A DNA stretch of 33,101 bases from contig NZ_WBKM01000067.1 of NCBI RefSeq assembly GCF_015714725.1, positions 1 to 33,101 of the forward strand, given 5' to 3'. The notes under the pieces are model-generated. The model worked only from the letters and a program-made list of their open reading frames with translations. It searched no databases and was not told the origin of the DNA. The position numbers were made by a program, and so were the translations under genes. The stretch's first letter is position 1. Every line of letters begins with the position of its first letter. Below are positions 7,574-15,973 of this stretch, piece after piece. Source of the stretch: Nostoc sp. WHI. GTDB lineage: Bacteria; Cyanobacteriota; Cyanobacteriia; Cyanobacteriales; Nostocaceae.

Positions 7574-7693
7574 TAAAGAATAAGTATCAACAGAGATGAT
7601 GTTAAGATTTGGGTTTTGGCTCAAAGCGCTCACAGTTGTTGCTAAACCCAAGTTAAACTCACTATCAAAGACAGGTAAAAACGCTGTAAATAC
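7574..7693 (-). pseudogene. Middle part of the split SGNH/GDSL hydrolase gene
   Basis: The minus strand reads AFLPVFDSEFNLGLATTVSA and then NPNLNIISVDTYSL, a typical stretch before the block V region of PEP-CTERM SGNH hydrolases. It breaks at the left-end hairpin of the IS-like element. Upstream (7694-7846) no more of the gene is recognisable, so the 5' half is lost too. Joining the end of this piece (VDTYSL) to INQASALGFTNV of the 3' part gives a natural protein sequence, which supports insertion rather than two separate genes. Confidence 0.7.
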
Positions 7694-7846
7694 TTAGATT
7701 TACATTTTCTTAATACAAAATAGGTGTATTACAAATAAATAGCAAAGTTTCCATGCCTAGCATAGAAGCTATCCACTTTTACGCTGATCATAGACAACCG
7801 CAACAGAATTAGGTTTGTGTAGACGTAGCCCGTCCCAAATATTGCT

Positions 7847-9244
7847 TTAACTCCGCTTTAATTTCAAAGCATCAGCCGCTGATAGACCCTCGTCCTGAGT
7901 GCCAAAATACCACAAAGCCGTAGCAGCCTCAGCACGAGTCACTGGTTTTTTGGGTTGAAACAGAGTAGTATAACCAAACACCCGCCGAATATTCGATTGT
8001 TCGCCATTCCGGTAATCAGCCAATACTGCTCTTAAAGCCTTGGGGTCAATTCGCGCCGTGTCTTGGAAACCCCAGGTTTGTTTGACCGTATCAAAGTTAG
8101 CGGAGGGTAAAGCTTGGCGAGTATCTAGGGGTAATTTCCATAGCAACAACTGTTCCCGCGTCAAGGGTGCATCAGGACGAAACAAAACTACTGTAGAATC
8201 TCCAGATAAAGGACTGGGAATTAACCCAGCCTCGGCTAATCCCTGAATTGCTGGAAAATCAGGGTCTTTTGCCGACACATCACTAAAAGCTGGTTGAGTG
8301 CTTTCTGATGGCAAGCGAATTTGTTTAGTTGGATTGCTGGCATACATAGCATTGTTAGCAGCAAATAGCCAACGGGCGTATTCCCGATGTGTGACGATTT
8401 TGCTCGGTTCAAACTGGTTAGTTGTGGCAGTAGAATTACTCTTAGTTACCTTTGGTTCTAGAGACAAAACACCTAATGCAGCCACGTCTTGGATGTATTG
8501 CCGCCATTCTTGCGGTGCCTTGTTCAAATCGTCGAATTCTGGCGATTCAGGTGTGGCTGTAGGGATTGTTTGGTTATTAGCTGTGCTTGGTGGCTGTGCT
8601 GCCAAGTTTGCTGGTGGTGTCGGGTCAACGAACTGTGGATTTCCTGGTTGAGCAACAGCGTTAGTAATTTCGTTAGGATTTGTAGTTGGGGGAGGTTGTG
8701 CCGTTGCAGCACTATTCGGTTCATAGTCAATCAGTAATTCAGTGGCTGTTTGGGGTTGATTGGCTGTGGCGTTGGTGACTGATTGAGGTTGAATAGAAAC
8801 CTTCAACAGCAAATCGTTATAACGTGCCTCAAAAACACCTCCTGCATCATCTGTTGGCTGTTGCAAAATCTGCCACTTCTTTGTTTGAAACTGGCTATTA
8901 TAAAAGCTAGCAATAAAGTTGCTGGGGTCAGAACTCAACCAACGAGTTGAAACTTTATTTTCTGAGCCGCTAGCAGGTGTAACTTCCTGTAGTTTGGCAT
9001 TGGAATATAGTGGTATATCTTTGGGAAAATCAGCTGGTAACTGAACTGTTGATGGGTTTTGCTGTGCTTGCGGTTCGTTACCCTGAGATTCCTCAAAGAC
9101 AACTGGATTGTTTTGCAGCTTAGGATCTGCCGCCAAAGATTGCTCAAGGTTTTTGGCGACTGGACTATTAGCACAGGCTGTTAACGAAGTAAGTAGTAGA
9201 ACAGCCAAACTCAGAAAGACAGCTGGACGTTTACAGGGAAGCAC
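7847..9244 (-). CDS. SLH (S-layer homology) domain lipoprotein
   Basis: A 465-residue exported protein. Residues 1-24 are a lipoprotein signal with lipobox LTAC (Cys24). Residues 60-175 form a globular domain (PADFPKDIPLYSNAKL, WLSSDPSNFIASFYNSQF). Residues 175-235 are a Pro/Thr/Asn-rich linker. Residues 240-450 hold SLH-type units (WRQYIQDVAALGVL; FSDVSAKDPDFPAIQGLAEAGLI; FRPDAPLTREQLLLW; KKPVTRAEAATALWYFG). SLH domains bind peptidoglycan-linked polymers, so the protein probably ties the cell wall to a membrane. The frame is intact and the neighbours give no further clue. Confidence 0.85.
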   Translation of the reverse strand: MLPCKRPAVFLSLAVLLLTSLTACANSPVAKNLEQSLAADPKLQNNPVVFEESQGNEPQAQQNPSTVQLPADFPKDIPLYSNAKLQEVTPASGSENKVSTRWLSSDPSNFIASFYNSQFQTKKWQILQQPTDDAGGVFEARYNDLLLKVSIQPQSVTNATANQPQTATELLIDYEPNSAATAQPPPTTNPNEITNAVAQPGNPQFVDPTPPANLAAQPPSTANNQTIPTATPESPEFDDLNKAPQEWRQYIQDVAALGVLSLEPKVTKSNSTATTNQFEPSKIVTHREYARWLFAANNAMYASNPTKQIRLPSESTQPAFSDVSAKDPDFPAIQGLAEAGLIPSPLSGDSTVVLFRPDAPLTREQLLLWKLPLDTRQALPSANFDTVKQTWGFQDTARIDPKALRAVLADYRNGEQSNIRRVFGYTTLFQPKKPVTRAEAATALWYFGTQDEGLSAADALKLKRS

Positions 9245-9813
9245 AGGAAATCATATATTGAGTTTCAATTCCTACCCTAGCGCAGACTGTTCATTAAAGG
9301 GAGACTAGGGATTAGGTATTAGGAAAGAAAAAGCCGGGAAGCACGACAGAATTCAATGTCACCTCTGCTTTTGTACCTCTTTTATCACCAAAAGAGAATA
9401 TCTCAAAAAATTAGTAAACGGTAGCAAAAGCTACCGTGTTGTCTTTGTTTTACAGCCATTAGGTTTTATTCCCATGCTTACTTATAAACTTCCCTAAAAT
9501 TCTGACAAACTAACATTTTCGGAAAAAAACCGAAATTAAAGCTTTCCCCTGCTGGCTCTGGCGAAAGATTTTGATTCGGGGCAAATTAAGACTTATATCC
9601 AAGGGCAAGGGTGTTTTCTGGAGATAAAGTAAGCCAAAAAAAGCAAAAAGCTGAAAAAATATGTCTAATGTCAAAAAAGCTGATCCGATAGGAGGATGAA
9701 AATCTAAAATAGATATTAAATTAAAGAAAAAACAACGACCATCGACAACCGTCAGTCCATTTTACTTTCTGTAAAGCGTCGCCAGGTTGTTACCAGTGCT
9801 GAAACACGATTAC
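9245..9813. other. Gene-free divergent region between the SLH gene and sasA
   Basis: No gene is seen on either strand. It must hold the divergent promoters of the SLH lipoprotein and sasA, but no clear -35/-10 pair could be picked. The perfect hairpin at 9418-9437 is the only strong structure. Confidence 0.5.
9418..9437. other. Perfect 8-bp hairpin with AAAA loop
   Basis: ACGGTAGC-AAAA-GCTACCGT forms a perfect stem. A T-rich run follows on both strands (GTTGTCTTTGTTTTA on plus; AATTTTTTGAG further along on minus), so it could end a short transcript from either side. It lies between two divergent genes, where a terminator has no obvious gene to serve; an unannotated small RNA or leader is possible. 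Confidence 0.4.
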
Positions 9814-11001
9814 ATGCAAGTTTCCCAGGATCAGCCTATTTATTGTGAGGCTCCGCTCCAATTGTTATTGTTTGTCGATGGACGCCCTAAGTCCCGACAA
9901 CAGCTACAGCGAATACGTGCTTACTTAAAAGAATTGGAGGCTGAGTATAGTTTTGAACTTCAAATTATTGATGTTGGACAACAACCTTACTTAGCAGAAC
10001 ACTTTAAATTGATAGCAACGCCAGCTTTAATCAAAATTCATCCAGAACCACGACAAATTTTAGTTGGGAGTAATATTGTAGCGCAGTTGCAAAACTGTTG
10101 GCCTCGCTGGCAAGCCGCTGTAGACACCTATTTAAAATTACAGGAAGACTTACAAGAACGTATAGACGACAATGCGAGGGCCACATCACCCAAATCCACT
10201 ATCGGTTCAGTTGCTGTTTCTGCCGAACTAATCCGACTTTCAGACGAAATTTTTCGCTTGAAACAGGAAAAAGAGAATCTCCTTGAGCAGCTACAGTTTA
10301 AAGACCGGGTGATTGCCATACTCGCACACGATCTTCGTAATCCTCTAACTGCTGCCGCGATCGCTATAGAAACTCTCCAATCTAACTACAATTTAGAAAC
10401 GGGTGAATTCCTGCGCCTCAAACCAAGTATGACGGCGCATTTATTAAAACAAGCCCACAATCAAACTAAGATCATTGAAAGGATGATTGCCGACCTTTTG
10501 GAGGTAGGTTGTAGTAAAGATACAGAGTTGCCAATATTACCACAAAAGATAGAGCTAGGTAAACTGTGCCTAGATATACTAGAAGAATTGTGCGATCGCT
10601 ACACCGCTAAATCTCAAGAAGTAGAAACAGATATTCCTAAAGACTTGCCATACGTCTATGCCGATCCAGAACGCATCCGCCAAGTGCTAGTGAATCTATT
10701 GGATAATGCCATCAAATATACACCAAAAGGTGGCAAGATTAGCATTACCGGATTGCACCGTACTACCCAAAAAATTCAGTTTAGTATTGGCGATACTGGG
10801 CCTGGTATTCCTGTAGAAAATCGCCATCGCATTTTTGAAAACCACTTCCGCCTGCAACGAGACGAAGGTACAGAAGGTTACGGCATTGGTCTTTGTTTAT
10901 GCCAACGCATCATTCGGGCGCATTATGGTCAAATTTGGGTAGACTCTGCTCCCAATAACGGAGCATGGTTTCACTTCACACTGCCAGTTTATCCTTCTTA
11001 G
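9814..11001 (+). CDS. sasA: Clock-output sensor histidine kinase SasA
   Basis: A 395-residue kinase. Residues 10-100 form the KaiB-like thioredoxin-fold sensory domain ([43 protein letters not shown]), which binds KaiC. A coiled linker follows, then the dimerisation/phosphoacceptor helix with HDLRNPL (His172) and an ATPase domain with [18 protein letters not shown] and GYGIGL. In cyanobacteria SasA autophosphorylates with KaiC help and passes phosphate to RpaA, driving circadian transcription. ATG 9814 is chosen over the TTG at 9787 because known SasA proteins begin near the SQDxPIYC segment. The gene is alone, as is usual; the GGDEF regulator converges on it. Confidence 0.95.
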   Translation: MQVSQDQPIYCEAPLQLLLFVDGRPKSRQQLQRIRAYLKELEAEYSFELQIIDVGQQPYLAEHFKLIATPALIKIHPEPRQILVGSNIVAQLQNCWPRWQAAVDTYLKLQEDLQERIDDNARATSPKSTIGSVAVSAELIRLSDEIFRLKQEKENLLEQLQFKDRVIAILAHDLRNPLTAAAIAIETLQSNYNLETGEFLRLKPSMTAHLLKQAHNQTKIIERMIADLLEVGCSKDTELPILPQKIELGKLCLDILEELCDRYTAKSQEVETDIPKDLPYVYADPERIRQVLVNLLDNAIKYTPKGGKISITGLHRTTQKIQFSIGDTGPGIPVENRHRIFENHFRLQRDEGTEGYGIGLCLCQRIIRAHYGQIWVDSAPNNGAWFHFTLPVYPS

Positions 11002-11025
11002 AGTTTGGTGATTCACAAATGACAA

Positions 11026-12051
11026 TTAAGAACTTGAGATAAAGCGATCGCGTCCCCCAGTCTTCGCTTGGTAGAGTGCTTTATCTGCCAGTACAATCAA
11101 ATCTGAAGGTGAAGATTCCCAAGTCGGGACAACAGTCGCTATGCCCATACTGATGGTGACATACTGACTTACCGCAGATCCATCATGAACAATTTGCAAA
11201 TCTTTGACTGCCGCTTGGATCATGGCGGCAACATGAACTGCACCAGAAGCATGGGTATATGGCAAAATCACAGCAAATTCTTCGCCACCATAACGCGCTA
11301 CTAAATCGTGATGTTTTTGTGCTTTAAAGTTTAAGACAGCACCTACCTTTTGTAAACAGACATCCCCAGCAGGATGGCCATATTTATCGTTATAAAATTT
11401 AAAAAAGTCGATATCACACAAAATCAGTGACAGCGAAGATCCCTCTTGTGCTAAATGAATCCACTGAGTGTAGAGATAATCGTCAAAGCGACGACGATTA
11501 GCCAACTCAGTTAAGCCATCTACATAAGCCAACTGCTCCAAAGCTTGGTTTGCAGCCTCTAACTGTTTGTAGACTTGCGCTTGCTGTAGCAGTCGGCGCA
11601 ACCGTTGGCGCAACACAGGCCAATGAATTGGCTTAGTGATGTAATCAGTAGCTCCTGCCTCAAAAGCCCGGTCTACTGATTCCTCATCGTCCAAGCATGT
11701 GATCATTAATATAGGAGTCCGCTCCCATATCTTTGAGATCACAGTATTGCCAATAGCAGAGTCAGCATCAAACGTTGCAAGTGCTGATATTAAATTATTC
11801 CTAGCAATCTGGAGCAAGTGCTTACAGCAGGTAAAGCCATCCATCACAGGCATTACAGCATCCAGCAAAACTATATCCGGTTTGATGGTTTCGTAAGCAT
11901 CTATACATTGCTTACCATCAGCAACCTCCACCACTCGATAACCTTCTTGTTCCATAGCTTTACGCAATAGCACCCGGAAGGCCTTGTCATCATCAACCAC
12001 TAGAATCACCGGAGGTTGCTTAGAAACAGAAAATGTGGTTATGCCGGGCAT
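11026..12051 (-). CDS. Receiver-GGDEF response regulator (diguanylate cyclase)
   Basis: A 341-residue PleD-like regulator. Receiver domain: VVDDD at about 18-22, phospho-Asp64 in LLDAVMP, Lys140 in ITKP. A coiled linker follows at about 155-175, then a GGDEF domain with GGEEF at 255-259, expected to make cyclic di-GMP. The inhibitory I-site position (RxxD) reads KHHD, so product inhibition may be weak. The receiver has about 30 extra residues at 80-111 compared with simple receivers. The start is uncertain: ATG 12051 is chosen, but the frame is open further up through a TTG at 12096 to about 12200 and residues there look protein-like (SDRPHAIKLPSLFQDNP). No cognate kinase is adjacent except convergent sasA. 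Confidence 0.88.
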   Translation of the reverse strand: MPGITTFSVSKQPPVILVVDDDKAFRVLLRKAMEQEGYRVVEVADGKQCIDAYETIKPDIVLLDAVMPVMDGFTCCKHLLQIARNNLISALATFDADSAIGNTVISKIWERTPILMITCLDDEESVDRAFEAGATDYITKPIHWPVLRQRLRRLLQQAQVYKQLEAANQALEQLAYVDGLTELANRRRFDDYLYTQWIHLAQEGSSLSLILCDIDFFKFYNDKYGHPAGDVCLQKVGAVLNFKAQKHHDLVARYGGEEFAVILPYTHASGAVHVAAMIQAAVKDLQIVHDGSAVSQYVTISMGIATVVPTWESSPSDLIVLADKALYQAKTGGRDRFISSS

Positions 12052-12521
12052 GACTCGCGTTCCAATTGCGGGGTTATCCTGAAAAAGGCTGGGCAACTTG
12101 ATCGCATGGGGGCGATCGCTCTTTTGATTAATGCCAGGATTTGCGGCAAAGGTATGTCTGGCTTCACAATCAACTGTTTTTTGACAATAGACTGCCCAAT
12201 GTTATTGAGCCAAGCAAGCGGTAGATAACTAAGTTGCATAGACAATCTATAATTGGAACATGAAGGCAATTGTTACCTTTTTGTTCAACTATGGTTATGG
12301 GAGGAAATGTTACTTTTATATTTCCCCATTGTTAAAGTCAAATTGCAATTTTTTTGAGATTCGCAAATCCACACCTTAATTATTTAGTTCTGTAGTTAGT
12401 TTAGTAACCTAGCCAGGCATGGCAAAGCAATTGTCAAAGTGCCTCACAAGACAGCTAATATTAAATCATAATATCCATTGCATTAAACTTATTTAGTCTA
12501 TTCGGCAAGGGTTGCGGAGGT

Positions 12522-12555
12522 TTAGTATAATTACATATAATTGAGATTATACTAA
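12522..12555. promoter_or_regulatory. Inverted repeat with AT-rich core upstream of crr7
   Basis: TTAGTATAA (12522-12530) and TTATACTAA (12547-12555) are perfect 9-base inverted repeats separated by 16 bases containing ACATATAATTGA. It ends 46 bases before the crr7 start codon and includes TATAAT-like boxes, so it could be an operator over the promoter. The rest of 12097-12601 has no clear gene. Confidence 0.45.
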
Positions 12556-12601
12556 GTCTAGAGCTTCACTGTCCAGTTATTCTAATCAATAAATTTTTAA
12601 A

Positions 12602-12862
12602 ATGCCAGACCCATTAATGTATCAGCAAGATAATTTTGTTGTTCTGGAAACAAATCAACCAGAACAATTTCTGACACCATCAGAGTTATTAGAAAAGCTC
12701 AAAACAACTCTCCAACGACTCCAAATTCAAGATTTAACACCTGACTTGCAAAAGTTTAATACTGTGGAAGCTCAAGCCCAATATTTACTCGACACTAGTT
12801 GCGAATTAGATGTTGGTACTGGGCAATATTTGCAATGGTATGCAGTTCGTTTAGAAAAGTAA
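12602..12862 (+). CDS. crr7: CRR7-like (chlororespiratory reduction 7) protein
   Basis: An 86-residue protein that I recognise as the cyanobacterial CRR7 family: MYQQDNFVVLETNQPEQFLT, then LLEKLKTTLQRLQ, then AQAQYLLDTSCELDVGTGQY and a closing LQWYAVRLEK. In chloroplasts CRR7 is needed for stable accumulation of the NDH complex (subcomplex A side) used in cyclic electron flow and chlororespiration; the cyanobacterial form is assumed to act with NDH-1. It is soluble, full length, and seems to be transcribed alone. The ATG follows AATTTTTAAA with no strong ribosome-binding site. Confidence 0.85.
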   Translation: MPDPLMYQQDNFVVLETNQPEQFLTPSELLEKLKTTLQRLQIQDLTPDLQKFNTVEAQAQYLLDTSCELDVGTGQYLQWYAVRLEK

Positions 12863-12967
12863 CTTTTTGGTCAGTAGTTAAGACGAAAAAAAGTTAATTC
12901 GGCGATTCGTTAAAAATCTGCCACACAACTCAAAGGAATACGTAGTTTACTACCGTAGGCATTGCCT

Positions 12968-13588
12968 CTAACTCTCAGATGAAAGGATGCCTACAAGCAC
13001 TCGCACCAAATCTTCTAAACCTTCAGGAACACGGTAAAGTTTAATATCTTCTACAACCCGTTTATCTTCTCTATGAAGAGTACCAAATTTCCAGTCATCT
13101 CCATTGGTAACTGCTCCATATAAAATAGCTTTTTCATGATCTAAGGACTGATCAAGAGCTACTAATTCTACTGCTAGCTGTGTAAACCCTCTTCTGATAT
13201 CTGATTGTTTTGCTTCAATCACCAATAGGGAGTTAGATTTATGTAAGTAATAATCCAAAGTACCTTGGAGTTTTTCATTGACATTAATCGGATACTCACT
13301 ATATAGTTGAGCCTTTGTCTGAGCACATATTTCAGCAAGGATAGGGGCAATTAAAAATTCCCGTATTGATATCTCAGCGATTGGATTAAAAAGCTTTATA
13401 TTACGCTGCAAATAATTTTGTAAAAATTCTAAATAGCTCAGTTCAGCACAGTATCTTGGTAATTCTAGCTCTGTGCGATCGTAGCTGTACTCAAACTCAG
13501 CCAGTATGTCTATTGTTGGGTTGGGCAACAAAAAGTATTGAATAAAAGTGTAACTTTGCTCAGGTTTTAAAATTCTATGTTTGCTCAT
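12968..13588 (-). CDS. PD-(D/E)XK nuclease-like conserved hypothetical protein
   Basis: A 206-residue protein of a family common in cyanobacteria. After an N-terminal part (ILKPEQSYTFIQYF) it shows a restriction-endonuclease-like core: REFLIAPIL (Glu77), LQGTLDYYL (Asp112), LLVIEAKQ (Glu125, Lys127) and GFTQLAVELVALDQ. The D-x12-ExK spacing fits a PD-(D/E)XK fold, so a DNA-cleaving or repair role is possible but unproven. ATG 13588 is preferred; a GTG at 13612 would add eight residues. It stands alone. A GTAGTTTACTACCGTAGGC-type repeat lies just past its 3' end (about 12941-12966). Confidence 0.7.
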   Translation of the reverse strand: MSKHRILKPEQSYTFIQYFLLPNPTIDILAEFEYSYDRTELELPRYCAELSYLEFLQNYLQRNIKLFNPIAEISIREFLIAPILAEICAQTKAQLYSEYPINVNEKLQGTLDYYLHKSNSLLVIEAKQSDIRRGFTQLAVELVALDQSLDHEKAILYGAVTNGDDWKFGTLHREDKRVVEDIKLYRVPEGLEDLVRVLVGILSSES

Positions 13589-13759
13589 GATTTTTTCTAG
13601 TCTATGAACCACACCGGAGATATTATGACTGGGATATCATTGAGCAATGCACTACCAAAACTCCCACGGCATTATTCGAGTAGACTGATATTAGAAAAAG
13701 CTTTAATGTGGGTAACGACAAGTTATAAAGCAGTGGAGTTTTGGTAGCGATAATTTTTG

Positions 13760-14329
13760 TTATTGACTATTGACTATTGACTCTTTTTGATTATTGATCA
13801 GTGCTAGTTCAATTTTATTTTCAAATGGTTGTGTTATTTGAACCTCCACTCCAGGCCCAAAATAGGTGGTCATTTTTTCCTGCTTTTTTTGCCACACATC
13901 AATCGGTATTAGCGGTGAATAAAATTCTAAAATTAGGGCATAACTCCCATTAACTTCTATTTCTCGTAGTCCTGTAACTGTTGGCCTTTCCTCATCTGTG
14001 GGACTCAAACCTAGAAAAGAAAGTGTTGTATCTAGATGAGCATCTTGACCGTAGAAATATCGAGTAATGTCTTTGCGAATTTTATTTTGAGTATCAGTTG
14101 CTTGCTGCTGGCGCAGTATCAACGCTGTCGGTGACGTAGTTTGGCTAAAGGGTACTGGCTTGAGTTCATTAGCTTTAAGCGCCAGCCCTCCCAACAATAG
14201 AGGAATTCCGTAAAAAAATCCGACAAGATTAAGTGTGGCATTATTAGCAGCATAAGCGACGAAGCCAATGATGGTTAATATACCACCGATAGTTAAGCCG
14301 AGTGTTCCCAAAGAGATTTGGCGTAGCAT
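13760..14329 (-). CDS. DUF2854 family membrane protein
   Basis: A 189-residue protein of the DUF2854 family, found in cyanobacteria and plants, function unknown. Two membrane segments lie at about 10-29 (LGLTIGGILTIIGFVAYAAN) and 33-51 (LNLVGFFYGIPLLLGGLAL); the rest, from about residue 55, is a soluble domain with GLREIEVNGSYALILEFYSP and WQKKQEKMTTYFGPGVEV. The last seven residues (ESIVNSQ) and the stop codon are encoded by a 7-bp tandem repeat (13761-13781), so the native C-terminus may have been altered. It is probably monocistronic. Confidence 0.82.
   Translation of the reverse strand: MLRQISLGTLGLTIGGILTIIGFVAYAANNATLNLVGFFYGIPLLLGGLALKANELKPVPFSQTTSPTALILRQQQATDTQNKIRKDITRYFYGQDAHLDTTLSFLGLSPTDEERPTVTGLREIEVNGSYALILEFYSPLIPIDVWQKKQEKMTTYFGPGVEVQITQPFENKIELALINNQKESIVNSQ
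13761..13781. repeat. Heptamer repeat TATTGAC x3 at the 3' end of the DUF2854 gene
   Basis: Three exact copies of TATTGAC. Read on the minus strand they encode the last residues of the DUF2854 protein and its TAA. This is a short tandemly repeated repetitive (STRR-type) sequence of the kind found in heterocystous cyanobacteria. Confidence 0.8.
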
Positions 14330-14447
14330 GAGTTTAGGTTAGTATAAATTCTTAATACTATTTCCAAAAATCTTGGTAACAAATGAATCGGCTGTAAGGG
14401 CGTACATCTATCATTGGTATCAACTTAAGCCCAAACCCCTTTAAAAC

Positions 14448-14551
14448 CTCGTTTCTAGCCTCTGGCTGGAAATGCTGTTCATTGGGCTGCTGCCGCAAGT
14501 CAAGAGGCAGAACCTCCCATTGGGCATTCCCACTCGGAGACAGGGAACGAG
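14448..14551. repeat. Decayed copy of the four-hairpin repeat element
   Basis: It begins CTCGTTTCTAGCC and ends ACAGGGAACGAG, with inner pieces GCCTCTGGCTGGAAATGC and AGAGGCAGAACCTC matching the order of parts in the element at 146-253, but with several mismatches in the stems. The short open frames across 14358-14692 fall in this repeat and are not counted as genes. Confidence 0.55.
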
Positions 14552-14751
14552 ACAATCTCTAAAAGCTTTGTCTAGACTGGTTTTAACGTTAAGTTGACAC
14601 CAATATAAATCTATCACGCTCCTACCAATGTACTTGTAGCAGGAATTTTGTGAAATGGTATCAGTTTTATTATCATCGGCTATGAGTAACAAATTAGGGA
14701 AGAGTATTAGCTTAAGCCACTGAGTAGGTGGTATAAATAAATAAAATATCT

Positions 14752-14784
14752 AGATTTCCGACTTCTTAGAAAAATCGGGAATCT
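14752..14784. repeat. Hairpin repeat (AGATTTCCGA / TCGGGAATCT)
   Basis: A 10-bp stem with one G-T pair and a 13-base loop with CTTCTTAGAAA. It resembles the shorter hairpin at 20348-20370 (CCCGGTTTCTT / AAGAAATCGGG) and a repeat widespread in Nostoc-type intergenic DNA. Confidence 0.45.
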
Positions 14785-14808
14785 GTCTAGTGAGCGTTTA
14801 ATGTTTAC

Positions 14809-14900
14809 AGGACTTACGCAAACAATAGCCGAAAATCATTCTTTTCGGGTAGGGGCAATTCATGAATTGCCCCTATAGCGTGTGGTTTTGCGTAAGTCCT
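14809..14900. mobile_element. 92-bp MITE-like element, copy 1
   Basis: Terminal inverted repeats AGGACTTACGCAAA and its complement bound a 92-bp non-coding element. It contains a perfect 22-base palindrome centred on CATG (ends GGGGCAATT and AATTGCCCC). A second copy of identical length is at 15974-16065. No transposase is present, so it would have to be mobilised in trans. Confidence 0.8.
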
Positions 14901-14991
14901 AGTTTAATTAGATTCACCTATTTAGCGCTCCAGAATGTTCGATTTTGAGTTAACTTTAAACTTAAAGGTAGTTAAAGATTGGAATAAAATA

Positions 14992-15174
14992 ATGGATCTA
15001 CAGACTATAAAACAACGAATTACCATAGTGCAAAGTAAGCGCGAATACCTGCTGGGCTTACTGGAGCAACCAAACCTGGGAACTTTGAGAGTTGACGTAA
15101 ATCAGGCTTTGGAAGAACTGGATGACTTAATTGATGAATTTAGACGCACCATTCCCGAAAAGGAAAATAGTTGA
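14992..15174 (+). CDS. Small conserved helical protein
   Basis: A 60-residue soluble protein beginning MDLQTIKQRITIVQSKREYL, then LGTLRVDVNQALEELDDLID and FRRTIPEKENS. It is predicted to be two helices with an acidic second helix. I do not recognise a function. ATG 14992 is chosen over 14935, because the extra 19 residues look unlike the rest and lie close to the MITE-like element. A terminator-like hairpin follows it. Confidence 0.6.
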   Translation: MDLQTIKQRITIVQSKREYLLGLLEQPNLGTLRVDVNQALEELDDLIDEFRRTIPEKENS

Positions 15175-15213
15175 GCCAGACCAAAAGGTAGAGTAAAAGT
15201 GATCAAAAACTGC

Positions 15214-15253
15214 GTCGGTGTAACTGTCAACTTCAGGCTATACCGACTTTTTT
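15214..15253 (+). terminator. Rho-independent-like terminator after the small helical protein gene
   Basis: GTCGGT (15214-15219) pairs with ACCGAC (15242-15247), a further G/TA-TA pairing is possible inside, and TTTTTT follows at 15248-15253. The loop is long (about 20 bases). It lies 40 bases after the stop codon at 15174. Confidence 0.55.
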
Positions 15254-15325
15254 CATTACTGTAATGTCCTAAAATTGCCAGAATTGAACTAAACCAGGCT
15301 TGACTAAGGAACATTTAGTATACAT

Positions 15326-15757
15326 TTATACTTTATCTGACCCATCTCCTGCACGCTTTCCTAACTGCCTAACTAAGGCAATAAGTTCGTTTGTAGGTAC
15401 ATCTTTCTTGCAAACGTCATCAAAGCTAGACATTGCCTTTGCCCCTTGAAAATTTACGTCTTCCACTGAGGAATAAGCAAGGATTTGAGTGTTCGGAGAT
15501 ATAGCTTTAATATGACTAGACGCACTCCAGCCATCCATGACGGGCATCTGTAAATCTAGAATAATTACGTCTGGGTGGCAACGTTTAACCATTTCTATAG
15601 CTTCTTCACCATTACTGGCTAAACCTACTACTTGAATATTTTCCTGGCAAGAAAAAACCAATTGTAAGGTTAAACGAGTCAGTTCGTGGTCGTCAACTAC
15701 TAGAACGCGCAAGGTGGAAAGTTCACAGGATAACATTAGCATTGAGGGGAAAGACAA
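15326..15757 (-). CDS. Single-domain response regulator
   Basis: A 143-residue protein that is only a receiver domain: LVVDDHE (acidic Asp22-Asp23), phospho-Asp68 in IILDLQMPVMDG, Ser96 in LAYSS, and a Lys near 117 in VCKKDV. Sequence style (DDHELTRLTLQLVF) is that of the NarL/FixJ class, but there is no DNA-binding domain and the protein ends soon after the receiver. It probably acts by protein contact or phosphorelay. No kinase is adjacent. Start at ATG 15757; a later ATG (residue 6 or 8) is possible. Confidence 0.82.
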   Translation of the reverse strand: MSFPSMLMLSCELSTLRVLVVDDHELTRLTLQLVFSCQENIQVVGLASNGEEAIEMVKRCHPDVIILDLQMPVMDGWSASSHIKAISPNTQILAYSSVEDVNFQGAKAMSSFDDVCKKDVPTNELIALVRQLGKRAGDGSDKV

Positions 15758-15973
15758 AATTATTCACAATAGCCTTTTTAGTGTATGAGAACAAGTGCCA
15801 GCACTTACTCTATCCTATGGTTGAATAACTTGTATTAACCCATAACAAATAACTTAGATACAGCAGATTTCAAGGAAAGTGAAGTACACAACCTAAGTTT
15901 CAAGTCCAAGCATAAAGCCTGTTTTACTTGTGGATTCTGAACTCTGACCCCTGAATTCTGCTGTAACTTCTTC
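15758..15973. other. Gene-free interval upstream of the response regulator
   Basis: No gene or strong structure is seen. It must contain the promoter of the minus-strand response regulator. A MITE-like copy follows at 15974. Confidence 0.4.

Noticed and set aside
8298..8651. 117-codon plus-strand frame inside the SLH lipoprotein gene
   Set aside because: Antisense shadow; the minus strand has signal peptide and SLH motifs.
14358..14692. Two minus-strand frames of 65 and 83 codons
   Set aside because: They run through the decayed four-hairpin repeat and show no protein family features.
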